DNA of 49,775 nucleotides from Curvibacter sp. GTDB taxonomy: Bacteria; Pseudomonadota; Gammaproteobacteria; Burkholderiales; Burkholderiaceae_C. The notes beneath the pieces were generated by a model. The model ran no database searches. It saw only the letters and a list, made by a program, of their open reading frames with translations, and was not told the DNA's origin. The stretch covers positions 1 through 49,775 of the forward strand of contig JAFAMV010000064.1 in assembly GCA_019233055.1 (NCBI GenBank), given 5' to 3'. The number at the start of each line of letters is the position of its first letter. The stretch's first letter is position 1. A program made the translations under genes and the position numbers. Below, one piece after another: positions 26,120 through 33,837 of the stretch.

Positions 26120-27442
26120 TCAAGCCAGCTCTTCCTTGCGGATGCGCGTGATGGGGGCCAGCACGGTGGGCAGCCCCTGCATCTCGGCCAGCGCGGTGTT
26201 CATGGTGCCTTCGCGGGTGTCATGGGTCAGGATGATGAGGTCGGTCTGGGTCGAGCCCTCGCCGCCCACCTCGTCGGCCTCGCGCTGCAGCACCGCATCG
26301 ATGCTGATGCCGGCCGAGGCCAGGATGCCGGTGACGCGGGCCAGCACGCCGGCCTCGTCGGACACGCGCAGGCGCAGGTAATAGCTGGTCACCACCTCGC
26401 TCATCGGCAGCACCGGGGCATCGCTCATGGCATCGGGCTGGAAGGCCAGGTGCGGCACCCGGTGGGCGCTGTCGGCGGTGTGCAGCCGGGTGATGTCGAC
26501 CAGGTCGGCGATCACCGCACTGGCGGTGGGCTCGGCGCCGGCGCCCTTGCCGTAGTAGAGCGTGGTGCCCACGGCATCGCCCTGCACCATGACCGCGTTC
26601 ATCGCGCCTTCGACATTGGCGATCAGGCGCTTGGCCGGCACCAGACTCGGGTGCACCCGCAACTCGATGCCCTGGGCCGTGCGCTTGGTGATGCCCAGCA
26701 GCTTGATGCGGTAGCCCAGTTGTTCGGCATAGCGGATGTCGGAGGCCGACAGGCGCGTGATGCCCTCGACATAGGCCTTGTCGAACTGCACCGGGATGCC
26801 ATAGGCGATGGCGCTCATCAGGGTGGCCTTGTGGGCCGCATCGACGCCTTCGATGTCGAAGGTGGGATCGGCTTCGGCATAGCCCAGGCGCTGAGCCTCC
26901 TTGAGCACCACCTCGAAGTCGAGGCCCTTGTCGCGCATCTCGGACAGGATGAAATTGGTGGTGCCGTTGATGATGCCGGCAATCCACTGGATGGAATTGG
27001 CGGTCAGCCCTTCGCGCAGCGACTTGATGATCGGGATGCCGCCGGCCACGGCGGCCTCGAAAGCCACCATGACCCCCTTGGCCGAGGCGGCGGCGAAGAT
27101 CTCGGTGCCATGCACGGCCAGCAGCGCCTTGTTGGCGGTCACCACGTGCTTGCCGGCCGCGATGGCCTCCAGCACCAGGGCCTTGGCGATGCCATAGCCG
27201 CCGATCAGTTCGACCACGATGTCGATCTCGGGGTTGGCGATCACGGCACGCGCATCGTTCACCACCCGGGCCTGGTCGCCCACGATGGCGCGGGCGCGCT
27301 CCACATCGAGGTCGGCCACCATGGTGATTTCAATGCCTCGGCCGGCGCGGCCCCGGATCTCGGCCTGGTTGCGCTGCAGCACCTGGAAGGTGCCGCTGCC
27401 GACGGTGCCGATGCCCAGCAGGCCTACTTGGATGGGTTTCAT
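26120..27442 (-). CDS. hom: Homoserine dehydrogenase
   Basis: A 440-residue enzyme reducing aspartate semialdehyde to homoserine. The Rossmann motif GLLGIGTVGSGTFQVL starts at residue 6, KGVMVAFEAAVAGGIPIIKSLREG near 145 and GYAEADPTFDIEGVDAAHKAT near 205 are catalytic regions, and residues 345-440 form an ACT domain (YYLRLRVSDEAGVLARVTGI) that binds threonine for feedback control. I used ATG at 27442; a GTG three codons upstream is equally open. It heads hom-thrC. Confidence 0.95.
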   Translation of the reverse strand: MKPIQVGLLGIGTVGSGTFQVLQRNQAEIRGRAGRGIEITMVADLDVERARAIVGDQARVVNDARAVIANPEIDIVVELIGGYGIAKALVLEAIAAGKHVVTANKALLAVHGTEIFAAASAKGVMVAFEAAVAGGIPIIKSLREGLTANSIQWIAGIINGTTNFILSEMRDKGLDFEVVLKEAQRLGYAEADPTFDIEGVDAAHKATLMSAIAYGIPVQFDKAYVEGITRLSASDIRYAEQLGYRIKLLGITKRTAQGIELRVHPSLVPAKRLIANVEGAMNAVMVQGDAVGTTLYYGKGAGAEPTASAVIADLVDITRLHTADSAHRVPHLAFQPDAMSDAPVLPMSEVVTSYYLRLRVSDEAGVLARVTGILASAGISIDAVLQREADEVGGEGSTQTDLIILTHDTREGTMNTALAEMQGLPTVLAPITRIRKEELA

Positions 27443-27497
27443 GGAGGTCACTTCAGAAGTTGGAATGGGTGAGGCGGAAAAGACGGAAGTTGCGGCC

Positions 27498-28505
27498 TCA
27501 ACGGGTCACATAGTCGGGCAGGGGCCAGGCCCCGCCGGGAAAACCACGGCACAGCCCGGTGTTCGAGGAGCCCGAGAGCACGAAGCCCTGGGCGGTGAGT
27601 TGCCAGCTCTGGTTGGACCAGCAGTCGCCGATGCCCCGCCCCTTCATGCTCGAGAACACGGTGCCGGTCTTGGCATCGAAGTCGCCGTTGGCCTCTTGCA
27701 GCACCGGTTTGTATGGCGGCCGGTCACGGGCCACCCACAGCAGTTGGGTGCCGTTGTAGGCCCCCGTGCTGCAAGGCAGCGCCAACAGCACTTCATGCGC
27801 GCTCAGCCGCGTCACGACGGCGCTGGCCGGGTCGATGTCAGGAGAGTTGCACTGCTCGGCGACGGTCCCGGGATCGATGGCCGCCAACAGGGGTTTGACC
27901 AGTCCCGCATCGCCTGGCCGAGTGGCCACCGGCTTGACCGGCACCAGCCGCGGGGTCGCCGTGGCAGCAGGCACCGAGGACTCTTCACGTGAGCCCTTTC
28001 TGACCAGCGCAGCGGGGGTGTCGAGCCGACCCTGGGCCTCGTCCATCTTCAGCAGCACAGCGTTCAGACCGGCCAGCGACAGAGTCCAGGGCGCCTTGCG
28101 TGCCGGGCTGTTCACCACCCCCCAGGCGCTGCGGAGCAGTTCACGCAGCAGCTCGGGCACACGGGCCTCGGGGATCAGCAGGCTGTCCCCCTCCAGGCCA
28201 CCGATGTTCAGACGCCCGACCGTGAGTTTGTAGGGCCCGTGGGTCTCGTTGTCGCTGTAGACCTGCAGCTCGATCTGCACCGGTGTTCCCGGCCCGGCAG
28301 CGCGCGTCAGCATCAGGGAGACCGGGTCCGAGTCGCCCTCTTCCTCCTGGTAGCCGGCGGCCCGGCAGGTGCCGGTGTTGTCGCATTGCAGCACCCAGTC
28401 TTTGTAACTGAAGCTCACCGGTTCGGCCGCCTGGGCCGCCTCGGCGCGGACCAGGCCCAGGCTGGCGATCCAGCCGATCAGGAACGAGGCAGCCAGGTGT
28501 TTCAT
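27498..28505 (-). CDS. Secreted DUF1176-type protein
   Basis: A 335-residue protein with a clear N-terminal signal (MKHLAASFLIGWIASLGLVR, cleavage likely after the following AEA). SFSYKDWVLQCDNTGTCRAAGY near residue 32 and GDCWSNQSWQLTAQGFVLS near the end match the DUF1176 group of periplasmic proteins with paired cysteines. Its function is unknown. It sits between alaA and hom on the same strand, 33 bases after alaA and 55 before hom, so it is likely part of the same transcript although it has nothing obvious to do with amino-acid synthesis. Confidence 0.75.
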   Translation of the reverse strand: MKHLAASFLIGWIASLGLVRAEAAQAAEPVSFSYKDWVLQCDNTGTCRAAGYQEEEGDSDPVSLMLTRAAGPGTPVQIELQVYSDNETHGPYKLTVGRLNIGGLEGDSLLIPEARVPELLRELLRSAWGVVNSPARKAPWTLSLAGLNAVLLKMDEAQGRLDTPAALVRKGSREESSVPAATATPRLVPVKPVATRPGDAGLVKPLLAAIDPGTVAEQCNSPDIDPASAVVTRLSAHEVLLALPCSTGAYNGTQLLWVARDRPPYKPVLQEANGDFDAKTGTVFSSMKGRGIGDCWSNQSWQLTAQGFVLSGSSNTGLCRGFPGGAWPLPDYVTR

Positions 28506-28537
28506 GGGCGGGGTCCTTGAAAGGCAGGGGCGCGGCG

Positions 28538-29767
28538 TCAGGCCGCCTGGGCGCGTTTGCGGTATTGCTCGAGGAAGCGCGCGATGCGGCCGATGGCCTC
28601 GCGCAGATCGTCCTCGTGGGGCAGGAACACGATGCGGAAATGGTCGGTGTCGGGCCAGTTGAAGCCTGTGCCCTGCACCAGCATCACACGGGTCTCCTCG
28701 AGCAGTTCGAGGAAGAACTGCTGGTCGTCGCGGATCGGATAGACCTCGGGGTCCAGGCGCGGGAACATGTAGAGCGCGGCCGTCGGCTTGACGCAGCTGA
28801 CGCCGGGGATCGCGGTGATCAGTTCGTAGGCCAGGTCGCGCTGGCGGCGCAGGCGCCCGCCCTCGCAGACCAGGTCGTGGATGCTCTGGTAGCCGCCCAG
28901 CGCCGTCTGGATCGCGTACTGACCCGGCACGTTGGAACACAGCCGCATGTTGGACAGCATGTTCAGGCCTTCGATGTAATCGCGGGCCGGCTTCTTGTCG
29001 CCCGAGACCACCATCCAGCCGGCCCGGTAGCCGCAGGATCGGTAGCTCTTGGACAGCGAGTTGAAGGTCAGCGTGAGCACGTCCTCGCTGAGCGAGCCGA
29101 TGGCGGTGTGCCTGACGTCGTCATACAGCACCTTGTCATAGACCTCGTCGGCAAAGATGACCAGGCCATGTTCACGGGCAATGACCACGATGGCCTTGAG
29201 CAGATCGTCCGAATACAGGGCCCCGGTGGGGTTGTTCGGGTTGATCACCACGATGCCCTTGGTGCGCGGCGTGATCTTGCTGCGGATGTCCTCCAGGCTG
29301 GGCATCCAGCCGTTGTCCTCGTCGCAGCGGTAGTGCACCGGCGTGCCGCCCGAGAGGCTGACGGCGGCGGTCCAAAGGGGGTAGTCCGGCGAGGGCAGCA
29401 GCAGCTCGTCGCCGTTGTCGAGCAGGGCATTGGTGGCCATCACGATGAGTTCGCTGGCACCGTTGCCGAGGTAGATGTCGTCCAGCGTGACACCCTTGAT
29501 GCCCTGCTGCTGGGTGTAGTGCATGACCGCCTTGCGCGCCGCAAAGATGCCCTTGCTGTCCGAATAGCCCGCCGAGTTCGGCAGGTTGCGGATCATGTCC
29601 TGCTGGATCTCCTCGGGCGAATCGAAACCGAACACCGCCAGATTGCCAATGTTGAGCTTGATGATCTTCTGTCCCTCGTCTTCCATCTGACGCGCTCGGT
29701 CCATGATCGGACCGCGGATGTCGTAACAGACGTTGGCAAGCTTGGCTGATTTCTGGACGGTTTTCAT
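28538..29767 (-). CDS. alaA: Alanine-synthesising aminotransferase, AlaA-like
   Basis: A 409-residue class I/II aminotransferase using pyridoxal phosphate. IKLNIGNLAVFGFDSPEEI near residue 38, NPNNPTGALYSDD near 175, FADEVYDKVLYD near 205 and SLSKSYRSCGYRAGW with the PLP lysine near 240 match glutamate-pyruvate aminotransferases AlaA. Its position before hom-thrC is common in the order. The ATG at 29767 fits the family N-terminus (MKTVQKSAKLANVCYDIRGP). Divergent from the Mth938-family gene. Confidence 0.92.
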   Translation of the reverse strand: MKTVQKSAKLANVCYDIRGPIMDRARQMEDEGQKIIKLNIGNLAVFGFDSPEEIQQDMIRNLPNSAGYSDSKGIFAARKAVMHYTQQQGIKGVTLDDIYLGNGASELIVMATNALLDNGDELLLPSPDYPLWTAAVSLSGGTPVHYRCDEDNGWMPSLEDIRSKITPRTKGIVVINPNNPTGALYSDDLLKAIVVIAREHGLVIFADEVYDKVLYDDVRHTAIGSLSEDVLTLTFNSLSKSYRSCGYRAGWMVVSGDKKPARDYIEGLNMLSNMRLCSNVPGQYAIQTALGGYQSIHDLVCEGGRLRRQRDLAYELITAIPGVSCVKPTAALYMFPRLDPEVYPIRDDQQFFLELLEETRVMLVQGTGFNWPDTDHFRIVFLPHEDDLREAIGRIARFLEQYRKRAQAA

Positions 29768-29844
29768 GGTGTCGATGGGTGGCGGAAAGCCCTCTCTGGC
29801 GACTGACAGGATGGTGCCCTCAGCGCAGCGGCTGAAAGCGAAAC

Positions 29845-29850
29845 CTATAA
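29845..29850 (+). promoter_or_regulatory. Candidate -10 element for the Mth938-family gene
   Basis: A perfect TATAAT lies 59 bases before the start codon in the divergent gap with alaA. No good -35 hexamer is found at 16-18 bases upstream, so it is weakly supported. Confidence 0.3.
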
Positions 29851-29909
29851 TTTGACCACAGTTCTGCACCGTCCCTCGCAGAGACCTCCAGTCCGCCGCG
29901 CGCCCCACC

Positions 29910-30290
29910 ATGAAGCTCCAACCCGACAAATTCGATGTTCAATCCGTCAACGGCTATGGCCCGGGCTGGGTGGCCGTGAATGGCGAGAAGCAGTTCGAGA
30001 GCCTGATCATCAGCGCCTCGGGTGAACGCCTGGCCTGGCCGGCCAGACGCTTCGAAGACCTCACCGAAGCGCACTTCGCCCGGTTGGCCGAACTGGAATG
30101 CGAAGTCGTCGTCTTCGGCAGCGGCCTGCGCAACCGCTTCCCGCCGGCCGCCTGGCTGCGCCCCCTGATGGCCCGCCGCGTGGGCCTGGAGACCATGGAC
30201 ACCCAGGCCGCCTGCCGCACCTACAACATCCTGGCCGGCGAGGGCCGCCGGGTGGTTGCCGCCCTGCTGCTCGAGGCGCCCCATCCGTAA
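29910..30290 (+). CDS. Mth938-domain (DUF498) protein
   Basis: A 126-residue protein with the Mth938 fold. MKLQPDKFDVQSVNGYGPGW, then ESLIISASGERLAWPARRFEDL, VVFGSGLRNRFPP and VGLETMDTQAACRTYNILAGEGRRVVAALL are the family core. Relatives exist across bacteria and, as NDUFAF3, in mitochondrial complex I assembly; the bacterial role is not settled. It precedes bcp by 125 bases. Confidence 0.88.
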   Translation: MKLQPDKFDVQSVNGYGPGWVAVNGEKQFESLIISASGERLAWPARRFEDLTEAHFARLAELECEVVVFGSGLRNRFPPAAWLRPLMARRVGLETMDTQAACRTYNILAGEGRRVVAALLLEAPHP

Positions 30291-30315
30291 CACCCTGATA
30301 CAACCGTTTTCGGAG

Positions 30316-30415
30316 TAAAATCGCAGGTTGCAGATGGGGGGGACAAAGAGAGAGGCAAACGGCCTCCGTGCCCGTCCATCCTATGGTCACACCTGTCACA
30401 CGAGATTGAAGTTTT
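30316..30415 (+). promoter_or_regulatory. Leader region of bcp with possible structure and direct repeat
   Basis: After TAAAAT (30316-30321, a possible -10) come a G-rich run, the hairpin GAGGC-AAACG-GCCTC (about 30352-30366) and longer pairing between GGAC near 30341 and GTCC near 30374. Just before the gene, GTCACAC occurs twice, at 30386-30392 and 30395-30401, nine bases apart. It could be a regulator site or a structured 5' leader. Confidence 0.3.
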
Positions 30416-30901
30416 ATGGCGATCGTTGTCAACAAGCCCATTCCCGAATTTGAAGCGAACGCCACGGGTGGGACCAAGGTGTCGAACACCAGCCACCTCG
30501 GACAGATCCTGGTGCTGTACTTCTACCCCAAGGACAATACGCCCGGTTGTACCACCGAGGCGATGCAGTTCCGCGACAAATACAAGGAATTTGTCAAGGC
30601 AGGCGCCACCGTGTTCGGCGTCTCCCGCGACAACATGAAGTCGCACGATGACTTCAAGCTGAAACTGGAACTGCCGTTCGAGCTGATCGCGGACACCGAA
30701 GAAAAGATGTGCCACATGTTCGGCGTGGTCAAGAACAAGATCATGTACGGCAAAAAAGTGAAGGGCATCGAGCGCAGCACCTTCCTGATCGGCGCCGATG
30801 GCCTGCTCGTCGAAGAATGGCGCGGCCTCAAGGTGCCCGGGCATGTCGACGAGGTGCTCAAGTCGGTCAAGGCGCTCAAAGCGCTCAAGAAAGCGGCCTG
30901 A
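30416..30901 (+). CDS. bcp: Peroxiredoxin of the Bcp/PrxQ type
   Basis: A 161-residue thiol peroxidase reducing hydroperoxides. LVLYFYPKDNTPGCTTEAMQF carries the peroxidatic Cys45. The usual resolving Cys five residues later is replaced by Met50; Cys99 (EEKMCHMFG) is the only other cysteine and may act as resolving residue, as a differently placed cysteine does in some PrxQ proteins, or the enzyme may be 1-Cys. IERSTFLIGADGLLVEEWRG near residue 118 is typical. phoH follows after a terminator-bearing spacer, a common neighbour in the order. Confidence 0.92.
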   Translation: MAIVVNKPIPEFEANATGGTKVSNTSHLGQILVLYFYPKDNTPGCTTEAMQFRDKYKEFVKAGATVFGVSRDNMKSHDDFKLKLELPFELIADTEEKMCHMFGVVKNKIMYGKKVKGIERSTFLIGADGLLVEEWRGLKVPGHVDEVLKSVKALKALKKAA

Positions 30902-30960
30902 GACCGTCGCCCAGAACCGTCTCTCGCCGGGTCACGCCGCTCATGCATAATGGGCCGCAT

Positions 30961-31056
30961 ATGCTGCTGGTTTCCACCTGCGACCCCACCCCCCTAAAAA
31001 GCCGCCCGGGCCTCCTGGCGGCTTTTTCGCTTCCTGGGTTCCGCTTCGCACACTGA
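30961..31056 (+). CDS. Short 31-codon open frame crossing a terminator, doubtful
   Basis: An ATG two bases after an ATG-rich stretch opens a frame reading MLLVSTCDPTPLKSRPGLLA and ending FRFAH. It runs right through the AAAAAGCCGCC/GGCGGCTTTTT hairpin. There is no clear ribosome-binding site. If translated, ribosomes would disturb the hairpin, as in an attenuator. Otherwise chance. Confidence 0.2.
   Translation: MLLVSTCDPTPLKSRPGLLAAFSLPGFRFAH
30996..31027 (+). terminator. Strong intrinsic terminator between bcp and phoH
   Basis: AAAAAGCCGCC pairs with GGCGGCTTTTT over a ten-base loop, giving an 11-base stem with a U run on the plus strand and an A run on the other side. It should end bcp transcripts and work in both directions. 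Confidence 0.85.
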
Positions 31057-31075
31057 TCCGCTTCGCGCCACACTG
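31040..31075 (+). repeat. Imperfect tandem repeat before phoH
   Basis: TCCGCTTCGC-ACACTG (31040-31055) is repeated as TCCGCTTCGC-GCC-ACACTG (31057-31075). It lies between the terminator and the phoH start, where a promoter and ribosome-binding region would be expected (TGGAG precedes the start). Confidence 0.5.
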
Positions 31076-31089
31076 GAGTCTGTCACCTC

Positions 31090-32856
31090 ATGCCCTTGCC
31101 CCCCGCCCCATCCAAGAAAGCCACCATCCTGCCCGGCAGCGCCTACGAGAGCACGGGACGGGTCAGCCGCAAATCCGCCCCGAAAGTGCCGGCGCTGGAA
31201 AGACAGCTTGTCCAGCCGGAGATCCATGCTGAGGCCCGCCTGACGCCGACACCCGCACCGACCACCCAACCCGGACCGGCCACCCCTGCCGCACCCCGCG
31301 CACGTCGCAAGACATCCCTGCCGCCGGCGCCAGCGTCGATTCCGGCGGCCACTGCAGCCATCGAAGCCGCAGTCGAGGCTCCGACCCCGGTCAACATCCC
31401 GGCCGCCAAGCCCCGCAAGGCACGCCAAAGCGGCCTGACCAAGCTCTTCGTGCTCGACACCAATGTGCTGATGCACGATCCGATGTGCCTGTTCCGCTTC
31501 GAGGAGCACGACATCTTCCTGCCCATGATCGTGCTGGAAGAGCTCGACGGCCACAAGAAGGGCATGACGGAAGTGGCCCGCAATGCCCGCCAGACCAGCC
31601 GCACACTGGATGCGCTGGCGGGAGCGCAAGGCGCGGACATCGGCGCCGGCCTCCAGCTCGACTCCACCGGCCACCGCGAAGCCAGCGGCAAGCTGTTCTT
31701 CCAGACACGCCCGCTCAATTACACCCTGCCGACCAGCCTGCCCCAGGGCAAGGCGGACAACCAGATCCTCGGGGTGGTCGAAGCGCTGCGGCAACTTCAC
31801 AGCCAGGATTCGGCCGACGGCGGCAAGACCCACGAACGGCGCGAGGTCGTGCTGGTGTCCAAGGACATCAACATGCGCGTCAAGGCCCGGGCCCTGGGGC
31901 TGGCGGCCGAGGACTACCAGAATGACAAGACCCTCGAAGACGGCGATCTGCTGTACTCGGGCGTCCTGGCCCTGCCGGCGGATTTCTGGGCCAAGAACGG
32001 CAAGTCGGTGGAAAGCTGGCAAAGCGGCAGCCACACCTATTACCGGATCTCGGGCCCCATCGTGCCCAGCCTGCTGATCAATCAGTTCGTCTTTTTCGAA
32101 GCCCCCGGCGAGCAGAGCCTCTACGCCCGTGTGACCGAGATCCGGGGCAAGACGGCCGTGCTGCAGACCCTCAAGGACTACGCCCACGCCAAGAACGCCA
32201 CCTGGGGCGTGACCACGCGCAACCGCGAGCAGAACTTCGCCATGAACCTGCTCATGGACCCGGAGATCGACTTCGTCACGCTGTCGGGGACGGCCGGCAC
32301 CGGCAAGACCCTGATGGCCCTGGCCGCCGGCCTGACCCAGGTGCTGGACGATCGCCGTTACACCGAGATCATCATGACCCGCGCCACGGTCAGCGTCGGC
32401 GAAGACATCGGCTTCCTGCCCGGGACCGAGGAAGAGAAGATGGGCCCCTGGATGGGCGCCCTCGATGACAACCTCGAATTCCTGGCCAAGGGCGATGGCG
32501 GCAATGCCGGCGAATGGGGACGCGCCGCCACCAATGAACTCATCCGCAGCCGCATCAAGATCAAGAGCATGAACTTCATGCGCGGACGCACCTTCCTCAA
32601 CAAGTACGTGATCATCGACGAGGCGCAGAACCTGACCCCCAAGCAGATGAAGACCCTGATCACCCGGGCCGGCCCCGGCACCAAGATCATCTGCATGGGC
32701 AACCTGGCCCAGATCGACACCCCCTACCTCACCGAGGGGTCCTCCGGCCTCACCTACGCCGTCGACAAGTTCAAGGGCTGGCCCCACAGCGGCCACATCA
32801 CGCTGGCGCGCGGCGAACGCTCAAGGCTGGCGGACTTTGCCAGCGAAGTGCTCTGA
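31090..32856 (+). CDS. phoH: PIN-PhoH family ATPase
   Basis: A 588-residue fusion. Residues 1-115 are Pro/Ala-rich and look disordered. A PIN-type nuclease domain starts at TKLFVLDTNVLMHDP (Asp123), with FLPMIVLEELDGHKKG near residue 143. The C-terminal ATPase has Walker A SGTAGTGKTLMALAAG near 400, the PhoH signature VGEDIGFLPGTEEEKMGPW near 436, and KYVIIDEAQNLTP near 510. Such PhoH2-like proteins are toxin/RNA helicase-ribonucleases elsewhere, but in this order phoH follows bcp as a single chromosomal gene whose RNA target is not known. Confidence 0.9.
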   Translation: MPLPPAPSKKATILPGSAYESTGRVSRKSAPKVPALERQLVQPEIHAEARLTPTPAPTTQPGPATPAAPRARRKTSLPPAPASIPAATAAIEAAVEAPTPVNIPAAKPRKARQSGLTKLFVLDTNVLMHDPMCLFRFEEHDIFLPMIVLEELDGHKKGMTEVARNARQTSRTLDALAGAQGADIGAGLQLDSTGHREASGKLFFQTRPLNYTLPTSLPQGKADNQILGVVEALRQLHSQDSADGGKTHERREVVLVSKDINMRVKARALGLAAEDYQNDKTLEDGDLLYSGVLALPADFWAKNGKSVESWQSGSHTYYRISGPIVPSLLINQFVFFEAPGEQSLYARVTEIRGKTAVLQTLKDYAHAKNATWGVTTRNREQNFAMNLLMDPEIDFVTLSGTAGTGKTLMALAAGLTQVLDDRRYTEIIMTRATVSVGEDIGFLPGTEEEKMGPWMGALDDNLEFLAKGDGGNAGEWGRAATNELIRSRIKIKSMNFMRGRTFLNKYVIIDEAQNLTPKQMKTLITRAGPGTKIICMGNLAQIDTPYLTEGSSGLTYAVDKFKGWPHSGHITLARGERSRLADFASEVL

Positions 32857-32878
32857 GAGCCGAAACCACGCGTGCACC

Positions 32879-32906
32879 AAGCCGCCTTCGGGCGGCTTGT
32901 TTTTTG
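32879..32906 (+). terminator. Strong intrinsic terminator after phoH
   Basis: AAGCCGCC-TTCG-GGCGGCTT is an eight-base stem on a stable TTCG tetraloop, followed by GTTTTTTG on the plus strand. It ends phoH transcription 22 bases after the stop codon. Confidence 0.9.
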
Positions 32907-32916
32907 ACGGACCCGA

Positions 32917-33816
32917 TCAGGAAAGCAGGTGGGTGAGGAAGAAGTCCGCCAGTTGGCGCGCATGCACCGAGGCCTGCGGCCCGCGATCTGCCTGATGCGC
33001 CACACCGGGCCAGGACCAGAAGGCCCGCGGCATGCCTGCAGCCTCAAACACCGTGCGCGACACCTCGGCGGGCGTGTCCTCGTCCGCTTCACCCGCGATG
33101 ACCAGCAGTGGCCTCGGGGCCAGGCGGGCCACGGCGTCCAGCGGCCGGATCTGCTCGACCCGGATGCCCGCCCGCTGGAAATCGTGCAGAAGCCAGGGAA
33201 ATCCGATGGCGGTCGGCCAACCCGCCTTGGATCGCAGCTCGGCCTCCAGTGACGGCCAGACCGCCTGCAAGGCCACGGCACCGACGCGCGGATCCTGCGC
33301 CGCCTCCAGTGCCGCCGTCGTGGCACCGATCGAGAACCCGAAGACGCCGATGCGCCCCGGCACCACCCCAGGCCGATGGCTCAGTGCGTCGATCACACTG
33401 CGCAGGTCGGCGCGCTCGAGATCGCCCCAGGTCTGCAGCGCGCCACCACTGCCACCCGAGGCACGCGCGTCATACAGCAGCACCCCCATGCCCAGACGGA
33501 CCATGGCGGCCGCCTCAGGCAGGAATTGCATCCGGTTGGCGCCGCCGCCATGCACCAGCACCACCACGACCCCGTTGCGCGGCGGCACATACCAGGCCTG
33601 CAGCAGCACGCCATCGACGGCACTGCGCAGATTCAAGGTCTGGACATCCCCCAGCAGGGCCCGGGCCTGCTGCACGTCCTGCAAGCCGACCTCCAGCCGC
33701 GGCGGATGCAGCATGCCCTGGACCGAATAACTGTGATGCAGCCACTTGCCCAGCAACAGCGCGCCGGACAGCAGCAACACCGCCCTCAATTTTTGGTGCC
33801 AGGGCAGAGGCTGCAT
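32917..33816 (-). CDS. Membrane-anchored alpha/beta hydrolase
   Basis: A 299-residue protein. Residues 9-24 (LRAVLLLSGALLLGKWL) form a membrane anchor or signal. The fold marks are VVVLVHGGGANRMQF near residue 85 (oxyanion loop HGGG), GVFGFSIGATTAAL near 157 with the nucleophile Ser, a loop with Asp in VIAGEADEDTP near 240, and GVAHQA with the catalytic His near 277. Close to the dipeptidyl-peptidase-like/acyl hydrolases, but the substrate is unknown. It lies 21 bases after dnaB on the same strand. Confidence 0.82.
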   Translation of the reverse strand: MQPLPWHQKLRAVLLLSGALLLGKWLHHSYSVQGMLHPPRLEVGLQDVQQARALLGDVQTLNLRSAVDGVLLQAWYVPPRNGVVVVLVHGGGANRMQFLPEAAAMVRLGMGVLLYDARASGGSGGALQTWGDLERADLRSVIDALSHRPGVVPGRIGVFGFSIGATTAALEAAQDPRVGAVALQAVWPSLEAELRSKAGWPTAIGFPWLLHDFQRAGIRVEQIRPLDAVARLAPRPLLVIAGEADEDTPAEVSRTVFEAAGMPRAFWSWPGVAHQADRGPQASVHARQLADFFLTHLLS

Positions 33817-33837
33817 GCCTGCGCTGGCGCCGGTGAC

